Assembly (NCBI GenBank): GCA_963720945.1
Contig: CAVRHH010000008.1
Location: 248,001-312,000 of the forward strand
DNA from: Bog-532 sp963720945
GTDB taxonomy: Bacteria > Actinomycetota > Actinomycetes > Streptosporangiales > Streptosporangiaceae
DNA: 64,000 nucleotides
Direction of reading: 5' to 3'
In this document: piece by piece, positions 42,565 to 50,759 of the stretch
Layout: each line of letters opens with the position of its first letter
Position numbering within the stretch: position 1 is the first letter of the stretch
Program-made: the position numbers and the translations under genes
Notes under the pieces: generated by a model
Database searches by the model: none
The model's input: only the letters and a program-made list of their open reading frames with translations
Told to the model about the DNA's origin: nothing

Positions 42565-43014
42565 ATGAACGTACGAGACGGCATGTCGAACGTGGTGCTG
42601 ACCATCGGGCCCACGCACACACTGCGCGACGCGGCCCGGATGATGTCAGCGCGGCGTGTGGGCGCAGCGGTGGTGATCGACCCGGATCATGCGGGCGTCG
42701 GTATCCTCACCGAACGCGACGTGCTGGACTCCATCGGCGCGGGCCAGGACCCGGACGCCGAACTGGCCGCGCACCACTGCACGTCGGATCTGGTCTTCGC
42801 GGCGCCGGCCTGGACGCTGGAGAAGGCCGCGGCCGCCATGGTCCGCGGCGGTTTCCGGCACCTGGTGGTGATCGACGGACACGAGGTCACCGGCTTGCTG
42901 TCGATGCGGGATATCGTCCGGTGCTGGTCAGGATCCCCCGTTCCCGCCCCGGGCCAGGCGGCGGCCAGTGAGCGCACCAAGTCCGGCCAGCAAGTCGCCG
43001 GCGCGCCACGGTAA
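42565..43014 (+). CDS. CBS domain-containing protein
   Basis: 149 residues forming one Bateman pair: the first CBS is VLTIGPTHTLRDAARMMSARRVGAAVVIDPDHAGVGILTERDVL, the second FAAPAWTLEKAAAAMVRGGFRHLVVIDGHEVTGLLSMRDIV (quoted as overlapping landmarks GILTERDVL and GLLSMRDIV). Such stand-alone pairs bind adenine nucleotides and are common in actinobacteria, sometimes under dormancy or hypoxia control. ATG 42565 lies after GGTGATACACG, a weak ribosome site. A 30-residue polar tail follows the second domain. Confidence 0.88.
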   Translation: MNVRDGMSNVVLTIGPTHTLRDAARMMSARRVGAAVVIDPDHAGVGILTERDVLDSIGAGQDPDAELAAHHCTSDLVFAAPAWTLEKAAAAMVRGGFRHLVVIDGHEVTGLLSMRDIVRCWSGSPVPAPGQAAASERTKSGQQVAGAPR

Positions 43015-43027
43015 CAAACGGGCCATT

Positions 43028-43044
43028 CCCCGTATTTTGCGGGG
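43028..43044 (+). terminator. Weak hairpin after the CBS gene
   Basis: CCCCG and CGGGG flank a 7-base TATTTTG loop, 14 bases after the CBS gene stop. The stem is short and no U tract follows, so this is only a possible terminator. Confidence 0.25.
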
Positions 43045-43184
43045 CAGAAAACGGAACGAGCCGCGTTTCCCGGTGCTGGTATTACCCCGTGCCGGGTACA
43101 TTCGGTCTCTTCCTGCATGGCGGTTCGCCCGATGTAATCGCATGACCGCTTGATCGCGGTCGGGGTCACGGGGAGGAAGAGGCC

Positions 43185-43499
43185 ATGACCCTTATACCAG
43201 CCGCCGGGCCGGACGGGCCCTGCGTTCCCAGGCCGTTCAGTCAAACCGGTCACCCGGGCGGCCCGGGCGGGCCGTCCGACGCCGGGATGCGCGCGGCGCT
43301 GGAACGGCTGCCGCCCGGCCATCCCTCATCGCCCTGGGCCGCGGATGGCACGAGCCGTCCCGAGCCGCCCCGCCTGCAGGACCTCGAGCTCCCGCTGCCC
43401 GGGGCATGGACGGACAGTCTGGACGAAGGCCCCAGCCCGGCTCCGGCTAGCGGTGAGCCGCAAAATGATCCGGCCACGCGGGAACCGCCGGCGCCATGA
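43185..43499 (+). CDS. Hypothetical proline-rich protein
   Basis: 104 residues, rich in Pro, Gly and Ser and probably disordered, with the central block MRAALERLPPGHPSSPWAAD and then PPRLQDLELPLPGAW. I do not recognise a domain. ATG 43185 has a strong ribosome site (GGGGAGGAAGAGG) and codon usage with strong G/C third positions, so it is a real gene rather than a shadow. It precedes, by 143 bases, the coupled run of unknown/AAA/VWA genes and may be its first cistron. Confidence 0.6.
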   Translation: MTLIPAAGPDGPCVPRPFSQTGHPGGPGGPSDAGMRAALERLPPGHPSSPWAADGTSRPEPPRLQDLELPLPGAWTDSLDEGPSPAPASGEPQNDPATREPPAP

Positions 43500-43642
43500 G
43501 ATGCGTCATAGGTATGCCGGTGGCACAAGGGCCGGGCCAGGCGAATCCCATCCTCGCCGGCCCGGCCCCCGCGCGTCTCACGCCGTTACCGCCGTCGGCT
43601 TAACGGCTCGCCGCCGGCCGGCGTTGGTGAGACCGTGGACGA

Positions 43643-45031
43643 GTGGACAGCGAACGCGCGGAACGCCACCTCCGGCTGGCCGCCGAGGCGGCGCTGTGGC
43701 GTGCCCGGGCGCTGCCCCGCGACGACGGGCAGGGCCGCCCGCGGGAAATCTTCACCGAGTGCATCGCGCGGCTGCGCGGGGTGGCCATCGCGCTGGTGAC
43801 GGTCGGAGCCGTCGACGCCGGCCAGGCCGACCTGATCATTGATGAATTTCAGGCCGCTCTCGGCGTCCGGCACTTGCACTCCATCACGGCCAGCCCGCTG
43901 TTCATGCCGCGCCCACGGCCACCCGGCGCGCCAGCCGGAGCGCTCGTGCCCGCCGCGCCCAGCGGGCCCCTCCGGGTGATCCCGGTCAGCCGGATGCTGC
44001 CGATCCGGTACGAGGACCTCACCGGTGAGGTGTACGTGATGTCGCTGGTGGTAACCGCCGCGCAGGCGGTCGCCCCGGCGGTGGCGCGCATCCGCTCCGT
44101 CCCGCACGAGGGCGGCCTCGTGCGGGCGGCGCTGGGCTTCCCGGCCCTGGACACGGTAACTGCCGCCGACGACCGGGGCACGCTGTACCACACCGGCTGG
44201 CACGGTGGCGGCACACCGGGGCGGTGGGCAGGCCACCTGCAGATCCGGCCCGCACCGCCGCCGGACGCGCAGTGGCTTGAGCTGTCCGGTGCGGGCCAGG
44301 CAAGCCTCCGGATCGCTTTCACCGGCGCGCAGCAGACCGCCAGCCTCACCGCCGAGCCACGGCCTGGCGCGCCGGGCGAGCAGTTGCTGGCCGACGTCGC
44401 GCAGCAGATCCTGGCCGCTGCGGCCGGCGACACCGGCATGGCCCGCCAGACCGCCACGAATCTCGGCGACACGATCGCCGCCCTGGAGGCCGCCGGGGCG
44501 CTGTCGCCGCTCAGTCCCACCCCCGGCCAGCTGGCGACGGTGTGCGAGCGGCTCGGCATCGGCCGGCACAGGATCACGGCCCGGCCCACCGCGGACCTGC
44601 CCGAGCCGTGGCTGAGCGTGCTGGCCTGTTACGGTCGCCGGCACCGGTCAGCGGTCCGGGACGGCGTCGCCACCACAGCGCTGCCACTGCCCGAGCTGGA
44701 CGGGGCCCGGATCGCGCTGGGCGGCCTGCACAGCGTGGACGACCAGAGCTACCTGCACGTGTTCGGGTGCGGCCTGCCGCCCGCGTGGACGTCCCGCCGC
44801 TTCGGCCCGGAGGCCCGTCCCGCCTTCGGCTGGTGGCTACGGGACGACGCCGGCCACTGGCACGCGGCCGTGCCCCGGGAGTGGACGGAAGACGTCCACG
44901 GCGAGACGTCGATCATGCTGCGCGTGCTGCCGCCGCTGGGCCACGAGACAAGCTCCGGCACGCTCTTCATCACCCTGCAGGCCAGCCGGGCCAGCGTCCA
45001 TCTGCCCCTGTCCTGGTGGGCGGCACCGTGA
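43643..45031 (+). CDS. Unknown protein of the MoxR/VWA operon (A)
   Basis: 462 residues; no family recognised. The N-terminal 75 residues are helical (ERHLRLAAEAALWRARALPR, IFTECIARLRGVAIALVTVG); the middle has beta-rich stretches (LPIRYEDLTGEVYVMSLVVT, GHLQIRPAPPPDAQWLELSG); a helical block lies around 255-300 (LLADVAQQILAAAAGDTGMA); the C-terminus is beta-rich again with many tryptophans (AFGWWLRDDAGHWHAAVPRE). No signal peptide or membrane segment. GTG 43643 has only a weak ribosome site. It overlaps the next gene by four bases, so it is produced with the rest of the operon. Confidence 0.72.
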   Translation: MDSERAERHLRLAAEAALWRARALPRDDGQGRPREIFTECIARLRGVAIALVTVGAVDAGQADLIIDEFQAALGVRHLHSITASPLFMPRPRPPGAPAGALVPAAPSGPLRVIPVSRMLPIRYEDLTGEVYVMSLVVTAAQAVAPAVARIRSVPHEGGLVRAALGFPALDTVTAADDRGTLYHTGWHGGGTPGRWAGHLQIRPAPPPDAQWLELSGAGQASLRIAFTGAQQTASLTAEPRPGAPGEQLLADVAQQILAAAAGDTGMARQTATNLGDTIAALEAAGALSPLSPTPGQLATVCERLGIGRHRITARPTADLPEPWLSVLACYGRRHRSAVRDGVATTALPLPELDGARIALGGLHSVDDQSYLHVFGCGLPPAWTSRRFGPEARPAFGWWLRDDAGHWHAAVPREWTEDVHGETSIMLRVLPPLGHETSSGTLFITLQASRASVHLPLSWWAAP

Positions 45032-46149
45032 CCGGCCTTCCTGGCGGCCCGTCCGGGTCCTCCGGGTCTTCTGGGTCCTCCGGGCCCTGGTGGCGCGCCC
45101 TCCCCGCGCTCGAGACGTGGATCCCGTGCGGAACGGCCTTGCACCCGATCCGCTGGGAAGATGGCCGCCTCAGCCTGCCGGCCCATCCCGACATCGAAGG
45201 CGAACTCGTCTTTGCGGCCATGGGCGGGGAGAAAGCGGCGTGCGTGGACGTGGCCGAGGCGTGGCGGCGGCGCGCCGGTGACCTCGGCGTGCTCGCGCTC
45301 GGCCCGCGCGGCCCCGCCGACGACGTGGACGTCACCTGGGACGATGTGGAGGAGTTCCGTTCCGGCAGCCCGAACGTGTACCGCTGGCCGTCATCCGGCA
45401 CCAGGGCCGCGCGCGTCGTGCCCCGCAGCCAGCCCATGCGCTCCGCCCGGCGCCAGGGCGCCAGCCCGGCCCTGCCGCCGCCGGGCGGCACCCGGCCGTT
45501 CAGAACCGGGGGACCGCCACGTCTGTCGCCCGGTCTGGGCCACCCGGTCCCGGCCGCCCGGCGCGAAGAACTGGAACGGACCCGGGCGCAGCGGCTGGAC
45601 ATCCTGCTCCTGTTCGCCCTGGGGCCCGCGTTCCAGATGCTGCTGTCCGGGATGGTCGCGGCCACCTGGGCCGGCGGCGGCGCCCGCGCCGCCGAGCGGC
45701 GGGCGCACCGCCCCGCCCTGGAGGCCGCGCTGACCGGGCGGCTCGCTCTCGCGGCGGCCGAGTGGCTCGGCATCGACCCGGATCAGGTGGACGCACAGCT
45801 GCACGAGGGCACCGGCTGGGGCTGCCTGGAGCTGAGCGGGACCGGCGGAGCGCGTTATCTGCGGGCCGCCCTGCCGGCCGGGTGGCTCGCTGAGGTATGG
45901 GCCTGCGGCCTGGCCGTGCTGGACGGTCATCTCGTGGTGGCGGTCCAGCGCGCGGCGTGGCCGGATGCGACGGTCCTCGCCGTGCCCGAGCCGGGCTGCG
46001 ACCCCGTGGTGCTCACCGCCCGGGCCGCCGGGGACACTGGTACTCCCGGTGACCGCGCACACTGGGAGACATCCGGCACCCAGGCCGGACCCGGCGGAGA
46101 ACGGGGCGGGCCGCCTGGGCCACCCCGGGGAGAGGCGGACCCATCGTGA
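45028..46149 (+). CDS. Unknown protein of the MoxR/VWA operon (B)
   Basis: About 373 residues; no family recognised. After a GSSGSSGSSG linker the first domain contains ALETWIPCGTALHPIRWEDG and VDVTWDDVEEFRSG; a disordered Pro/Arg section spans about 125-180; the C-terminal domain starts with a helix, EELERTRAQRLDILLLFALG, followed by QMLLSGMVAATWAGGGA and ends in beta-rich sequence. The FALGPAFQMLLSGMVAAT stretch is hydrophobic enough to be a membrane or buried helix. GTG 45028 overlaps the previous stop, and the next gene starts at its own stop, a coupled order typical of complex subunits. Confidence 0.72.
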   Translation: MTGLPGGPSGSSGSSGSSGPWWRALPALETWIPCGTALHPIRWEDGRLSLPAHPDIEGELVFAAMGGEKAACVDVAEAWRRRAGDLGVLALGPRGPADDVDVTWDDVEEFRSGSPNVYRWPSSGTRAARVVPRSQPMRSARRQGASPALPPPGGTRPFRTGGPPRLSPGLGHPVPAARREELERTRAQRLDILLLFALGPAFQMLLSGMVAATWAGGGARAAERRAHRPALEAALTGRLALAAAEWLGIDPDQVDAQLHEGTGWGCLELSGTGGARYLRAALPAGWLAEVWACGLAVLDGHLVVAVQRAAWPDATVLAVPEPGCDPVVLTARAAGDTGTPGDRAHWETSGTQAGPGGERGGPPGPPRGEADPS

Positions 46150-47303
46150 GCGTCGACGAGGAGCCGGCGGCCAGGCCCGCTGGACGGGGCTCGCCCCGGC
46201 CTGCCGTCCTGGCGGCTCCCGACCCGACCGTCACGGCCCTGACCGTGGCCGTCGCCGCCAAGGTGCCGGTGCTGCTGTGGGGTGCGCCGGGAACCGGCAA
46301 GACGTCCGCGATCCGGGCGATGGCGGATGCCGCCGGGCTGCCCTGCGAGACCGTGATCGCGTCGATCCGCGAGCCGTCCGACTTCGCGGGCCTGCCGGTC
46401 GTGGTCGGTCAGGGCGTGCGGTTCGCTCCCCCCGCGTGGGCGCAGCGCCTGGCCGCGGCCGGGCGCGGGCTGCTGTTCCTCGACGAGCTGTCCACCGCGC
46501 CCCCGGCCGTGCAGGCGGCGCTGCTGCGGGTGGTGCTGGAACGCGTCGTCGGTGACCTCGACCTGCCCGCGGACGTGGCGGTCGTCGCCGCGGCCAACCC
46601 GCCGGAACAGGCCGCGGACGGATGGGATCTGTCCGCGCCGCTGGCTAACCGGCTCTGTCATCTGGCCTGGGACATCAACCCCCGGGTCGTGGCCGACGGG
46701 CTGGCCGGCGGCTGGGCCGCGCCGCAGGTGCCGGAACTCAGCGGCGGCTGGGAGGCCGAGGAGATCCTCGCCCGCGGCCTGGTCGCGGCCTTCCTGCGGG
46801 CCCGGCCCGCGCTGGCGTGCGCGCCGCCCGATAACCCGGCGTCCGCGGGGCGCGGCTGGCCGAGCCCCCGGACCTGGGAGATGACCGCCCGGCTCTGGGC
46901 CGCGTCCGGCGCGGCGGGGGCCGGTGACGAGGCCCGTTCGGCCCTGGTCCGGGGATCTGTCGGAGACGGGGCCGGTGCGGAGTTCCTCAGCTGGCTCATC
47001 GAGATGGATCTGCCCGACCCGGAAGAGGTCCTCGCGGACCCGGGTGCCTTCCGGCTCCCGGACCGCGCGGACCGCGCTTACGCGGCGCTGGCCGCGATCA
47101 CCGCGGCGGTCACCGCGCAGCCCACAGCGGAGCGGTGGGCGGCCGCGTGGCGGGTGCTCGGCATCGCCGCCTCGGCGGCTCCCGACGTCGCCGCGGCGGC
47201 CGCCCGCGTGCTGACCCGCCACCGGCCCGATGGCGCCCCGCTGCCGCCAGAAATCCACGTGTTCGCGCCGGTGCTGCGGGACGCCGGCCTGCTGGCGACG
47301 TGA
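46146..47303 (+). CDS. MoxR-type AAA+ ATPase
   Basis: 385 residues. The Walker A loop is GAPGTGKT at 46-53 and Walker B is LLFLDELSTAP with Asp113-Glu114; sensor 1 is in VAVVAAANPPEQAADGWDL and the arginine-finger region ALLRVVLERVVGDLDLP precedes it. The C-terminal half is helical. MoxR AAA+ proteins act with VWA-domain partners as chaperones or assembly factors, which fits the coupled gene directly downstream. GTG 46146 and the stop of the preceding gene overlap by four bases. Confidence 0.88.
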   Translation: MSVDEEPAARPAGRGSPRPAVLAAPDPTVTALTVAVAAKVPVLLWGAPGTGKTSAIRAMADAAGLPCETVIASIREPSDFAGLPVVVGQGVRFAPPAWAQRLAAAGRGLLFLDELSTAPPAVQAALLRVVLERVVGDLDLPADVAVVAAANPPEQAADGWDLSAPLANRLCHLAWDINPRVVADGLAGGWAAPQVPELSGGWEAEEILARGLVAAFLRARPALACAPPDNPASAGRGWPSPRTWEMTARLWAASGAAGAGDEARSALVRGSVGDGAGAEFLSWLIEMDLPDPEEVLADPGAFRLPDRADRAYAALAAITAAVTAQPTAERWAAAWRVLGIAASAAPDVAAAAARVLTRHRPDGAPLPPEIHVFAPVLRDAGLLAT

Positions 47304-48502
47304 GCGCCGCGCCGATGCCGGGACTGGGCGGGGCACGGCTCTGGGCCGCCGCCCGGTTCCCGTACCTGGCCAGCGGAGTCTTTGGCACGCAGGTGGTCGC
47401 GACGCCGGGAAGCGGCACCGTGGCGGTGGACGAGGAATGGCGGCTGCACGCCGACCCGGACGTCGTGGCCGGCTGGTCACCCGCCGAGCTGGGCAGCGTG
47501 CTCATCCACCACGTCTGCCATCTGCTGCGTGCGCACGCAGAACGGGCCCGCGCCCTGGGTATCCGGCCCGAGGACGGGCCCGCGTGGACGCGTGCCGCCG
47601 ACGCGGAGATCAATGACGACCTGGTGCCCGCCGGCCTCGAACTGCCCGGCGATCCGGTGCTGCCCCACCACCTCGGTGCCGCGGCGGGCGGCCTGGCCGA
47701 ACAGTATTTCCGGGCCGCCGCGGACGGCAGCCCGGAACGGGGCAACGACTGCGGCAGCGGAGCCGATGGCCACCCGCGGCCAGGAGACGGGCCGCCCGGC
47801 GCGCCCGGTGGCGGGCCCCAGGAGCCCGGGCTGCCCGGCTGGCAGGCGGACCTGCTGCGGCGCCTGGTGGCCAGCGAATGCCTCCGGTACGGGCAGGAAG
47901 CCGGGACCGTTCCCGCCGGGCTGCTGCGCTGGGCCAGGGAAACCCTCACCCCGGCGGTTGACTGGCGCCGGCTGCTCGCCGCCGAACTGCGCCGCGCGGT
48001 CGCAGACCGGGCCGGCGCGGCCGATTATTCCTACCGGCGGCCGTCCCGGCGCGCGGCGGTGACCGGCGACGTCGTGCTGCCGGCGCTGCGCCGCCCGGTC
48101 CCCGAGGTCGCCGTGGTCTGCGACACCTCAGGCAGCATGACGGACGAGTTGCTGGCCATGGTGCTAGCCGAGGTGGAGGGCCTGCTTCGCTCGCTCGGCG
48201 CAAGCCGGCAGCTGCGCGTGCTGGCCTGCGACGCCGCCGCCGGGCCGGCCCAGCGGGTGTCATCGGCCCGGCAGGTCGAGCTGGTCGGCGGCGGCGGCAC
48301 CAACATGGGGGCCGGCATCGCGGCGGCGGCCCTGCTGCGCCCGCGGCCGGCTATTACCGTCGTGCTCACCGACGGTTACACACCCTGGCCCGGCCGGCCG
48401 CCCAAGGGGATGCTCGTCGTGGTCGCCCTGCTCGGCGACGCGTCCCGGGATGCTCCAGCGTGGGCCCGTACGGTCCGGGTGCCCGCCTCCCCGGCGCGAT
48501 GA
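47300..48502 (+). CDS. VWA-like protein with degenerate metallopeptidase region (DUF2201-like)
   Basis: About 400 residues. The N-terminal domain resembles the putative metallopeptidase half of DUF2201 proteins, but the expected HExxH is HHVCH at 70-74, lacking the catalytic Glu. A Gly/Pro linker follows (about 150-180). The C-terminal VWA-like domain has an intact MIDAS: Asp275, Ser277 and Ser279 in VCDTSGSMTDE, with GGGGTNMGAGI supplying the later Thr and VVLTDGYTPWP the final Asp. It is the expected client or partner of the MoxR-type ATPase. GTG 47300 overlaps the ATPase stop. Confidence 0.82.
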   Translation: MSAAPMPGLGGARLWAAARFPYLASGVFGTQVVATPGSGTVAVDEEWRLHADPDVVAGWSPAELGSVLIHHVCHLLRAHAERARALGIRPEDGPAWTRAADAEINDDLVPAGLELPGDPVLPHHLGAAAGGLAEQYFRAAADGSPERGNDCGSGADGHPRPGDGPPGAPGGGPQEPGLPGWQADLLRRLVASECLRYGQEAGTVPAGLLRWARETLTPAVDWRRLLAAELRRAVADRAGAADYSYRRPSRRAAVTGDVVLPALRRPVPEVAVVCDTSGSMTDELLAMVLAEVEGLLRSLGASRQLRVLACDAAAGPAQRVSSARQVELVGGGGTNMGAGIAAAALLRPRPAITVVLTDGYTPWPGRPPKGMLVVVALLGDASRDAPAWARTVRVPASPAR

Positions 48503-49314
48503 AGAAAACGCCGGAAGGTGCCAGCCGCGGCGCGGACCCGGTGCCACGCGCGCTCACCACGATCTCGGTGCTGCTGACGATCGGCACCGCCGCCACGGAC
48601 GTCGCCTGCTTCACGCGGCTGGGCAGCGTGTTCGCCAGCGTGATGACGTCCAACCTCGTCTTCCTCGGCCTTTCGGCCGGCCGTCATTCCGGCGGCCTGG
48701 CCGGACGGGCCGGCGTCAGCGTGGCCGCCTACGTGCTCGGCGTGGCGGCCGCGTCGCGGCTGTCCCGCACCGGCCAGCGGCCTGCCCCGGATGACGCGGG
48801 TCGCTCTGCCCGCCCGCCCGGCTCCGGCGGGCAGCCGTGGTCGGCGTGGATCGCCGCCACCCTGGTCATGGAGAGCGTGCTGCTGGCCGTGTTCACCGCC
48901 GGGTGGGAGATCACCGGCGCGAAGCCGGAGGGCGGCGCGCAGCTGCTCCTTCTCGCGGCCGCGGCCGCGGCCATGGGGATACAGAGCGGGGTGGTCGCCG
49001 TCCTGGGGATCGCCGGGGTGTCGACCACCTATCTGACCGGGACGCTCACGACGCTGATCGATGCACTGGCCAGCCCGCAGCCGCGGCCGGGGGCTAACGC
49101 GCGCCGCGCCGCCGCCTTGTGCGCGCTGGTCGGCGGGGCGGCTCTCGGCGGTCTGCTCCTCGCGACCATCCAGGCCGCGGTGCCGGCCATCCCTCTGATG
49201 ACGCTGGCAGGCGCGATGATCGCCGGCACCCGCTGGCTCCGCCCCGCCCGGGCGGGCGGCCAGCCGGAGAACCGCCGGGCCCCGGTGACGGAGAATGGAC
49301 CCGCTCGCTCATGA
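48499..49314 (+). CDS. DUF1275 (YoaK-type) integral membrane protein
   Basis: About 271 residues with six hydrophobic helices. The opening ISVLLTIGTAATDVACFTRL and SVMTSNLVFLGLSAGR correspond to the DUF1275 pattern (G-x-x-D-x-x-x-F and T-G/S-N); later, VLGIAGVSTTYLTGTLTTLI repeats the motif in the second half. The family is widespread and its function is not established. ATG 48499 overlaps the VWA gene stop (ATGA), which ties it to the operon, though unrelated function is possible. Its stop lies inside the tandem repeats at 49311-49386. Confidence 0.85.
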   Translation: MKKTPEGASRGADPVPRALTTISVLLTIGTAATDVACFTRLGSVFASVMTSNLVFLGLSAGRHSGGLAGRAGVSVAAYVLGVAAASRLSRTGQRPAPDDAGRSARPPGSGGQPWSAWIAATLVMESVLLAVFTAGWEITGAKPEGGAQLLLLAAAAAAMGIQSGVVAVLGIAGVSTTYLTGTLTTLIDALASPQPRPGANARRAAALCALVGGAALGGLLLATIQAAVPAIPLMTLAGAMIAGTRWLRPARAGGQPENRRAPVTENGPARS

Positions 49315-49386
49315 CCCGCTCCCCCATGACCCGCTCCCCATGACCCGCTTCCCCATGACCCGCTCCCCATGACCCGCTCCCCATGA
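49311..49386. repeat. Five tandem copies of ATGACCCGCTCCCC
   Basis: Copies start at 49311, 49326, 49340, 49355 and 49369 with unit lengths of 14 or 15 bases (an extra C in two), and a sixth partial copy, ATGA, begins at 49383. They fill nearly the whole gap between the DUF1275 and topoisomerase genes, and the DUF1275 stop codon is part of the first copy. Confidence 0.9.
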
Positions 49387-49399
49387 AAGGTGGCGTCCG

Positions 49400-50434
49400 A
49401 TGAGCACCGACGCAATGTGGCCGCCGGCCGCGGTGCCGGGGCTGAGGCGCAGCGATCCGCGCAGCCCGGGGATCACCCGTGAGCGGGTCGGCACCGGCTT
49501 CCAGTACCGCGATCCGTCGGGTGCGGTTATCACGGACCCCGGCACGATACGGCGCATCGGTGCGATGGTGCTCCCGCCGGCGTGGCAGGACGTCTGGATC
49601 TCCCCGGACCCGCTGGGGCACATCCAGGCCACCGGCACCGACAGCCGGGGCCGCGCCCAGTACCGTTATCACCAGATCTGGCGGGAACAGCGCGATGCCC
49701 AGAAGTTCATGCACATGCTGCGGTTCGCCGCCGCGCTGCCCGCGCTGCGCGCGGCCACGGTGCGCGATCTCAAACGCCGGCAGCTCGACCGGGACCGGGT
49801 CGCAGCCAGTGCGGTCCGGCTGATCGATCTGGGCCTGTTCCGCATCGGCGGCGAACGGTACGCCGAACTGGATCATCACTACGGTGCCGCGACGCTGGAA
49901 AAGCGGCACGTGAAGGTGATGCGGGACAACATCACGTTCACCTACATCGCCAAGGAGGGCAAGCACCGGGAGATCACCGTCACCGACGAGGCGATCAGGC
50001 CGACCGTACGGGCACTGGCCGGTAGCGGCAATGGGCTCGACGCGCTGTTCTCCTGGCAGGACGGCGACGCCTGGCACGCACTGCACTCGCACGACGTGAG
50101 CAGCTACATCGCCGCACACGCCGGGGCGCACTTCACGGCCAAGGAATTCCGGACGTGGAACGCCACCGTGCTGATGGCACTGCTGCTCGCCAACGCCGCA
50201 CCGGCGCCCAACCCGCGGAACCGCAAGAACATCATCACGGCCAGCGTCCGCGGCGTGGCCGGCTGGCTGGGCGACACCCCGGCCGTGGCGCGGGCCTCCT
50301 ACATCGACCCCAGACTGATCAGCCACTACGAGTCCGCAGGCGAGCTCCGCACCGTCCCCGCAGTCCCCGTGGCCCTGCCCGCTGCCGCGGAAGCCGAGAC
50401 CGCGGTGGCCACGCTGCTCCAGGCCGCAGACTGA
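49400..50434 (+). CDS. DNA topoisomerase IB (poxvirus-like)
   Basis: 344 residues. The N-terminal domain has RVGTGFQYRDPSGAVI and LPPAWQDVWISPDPLGHIQATGTDSRGRAQYRYHQIWRE in part, the usual bacterial TopIB pattern. The catalytic domain shows FTYIAKEGKHREITV (lysine), HFTAKEFRTWNATV (arginine) and the tyrosine in ARASYIDPRLI. It relaxes supercoils through a 3'-phosphotyrosine intermediate without ATP. Bacterial TopIB genes are sporadic and often found in accessory regions. ATG 49400 follows GAAAGGTGG and lies directly after the tandem repeats. Confidence 0.93.
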   Translation: MSTDAMWPPAAVPGLRRSDPRSPGITRERVGTGFQYRDPSGAVITDPGTIRRIGAMVLPPAWQDVWISPDPLGHIQATGTDSRGRAQYRYHQIWREQRDAQKFMHMLRFAAALPALRAATVRDLKRRQLDRDRVAASAVRLIDLGLFRIGGERYAELDHHYGAATLEKRHVKVMRDNITFTYIAKEGKHREITVTDEAIRPTVRALAGSGNGLDALFSWQDGDAWHALHSHDVSSYIAAHAGAHFTAKEFRTWNATVLMALLLANAAPAPNPRNRKNIITASVRGVAGWLGDTPAVARASYIDPRLISHYESAGELRTVPAVPVALPAAAEAETAVATLLQAAD

Positions 50435-50574
50435 CCCGCCCGTTTAGGAATCACGGCCGCCGGGAAATAAGCGCATGCAGAAGCTTTGTGCGGCAACGAC
50501 AGGATCCTTCGTAGCGCAAAGAGGCAAGCAGTTTCATTACCGGGGCATGATCTGCAAGCGAGAAGGGCAGTGGC

Positions 50575-50712
50575 ATGGCATTCTCTTCACCTATTTCCGG
50601 CCCATTGCGCGCGCTTGGTTCGTGGCTCGCGGCGACGAAGCTGCTGGGCCGCAAATTCCGCAATAACGGCCGGCACGCCATGCGCGGCAAGGTTGTGCGC
50701 ACGACACCGTGA
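50575..50712 (+). CDS. Small basic protein, 45 residues, hypothetical
   Basis: ATG 50575 has GAAGGG seven bases upstream. The product begins MAFSSPISGPLRALGSWLAA and ends with a basic stretch, HAMRGKVVRTTP; the middle is KLLGRKFRNNGR. It combines an amphipathic helix with a basic tail. Codon usage is less biased than in neighbours and no family is known to me, so it may be a chance frame. The rest of the 325-base gap between the topoisomerase and sigma genes shows nothing else. Confidence 0.4.
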   Translation: MAFSSPISGPLRALGSWLAATKLLGRKFRNNGRHAMRGKVVRTTP

Positions 50713-50759
50713 CCGAGGACCGGAGGGTGAGAGGCCGGTAGGTCCAGCCGGGCTGGCGG

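Noticed and set aside
49311..49386. CRISPR array
   Set aside because: Units are directly contiguous 14-15 bp repeats without spacers, and no cas gene is present.
50475..50666. 63-codon open frame between topoisomerase and sigma genes
   Set aside because: Poor codon bias and no ribosome site; the shorter frame at 50575 in another phase has a better start.
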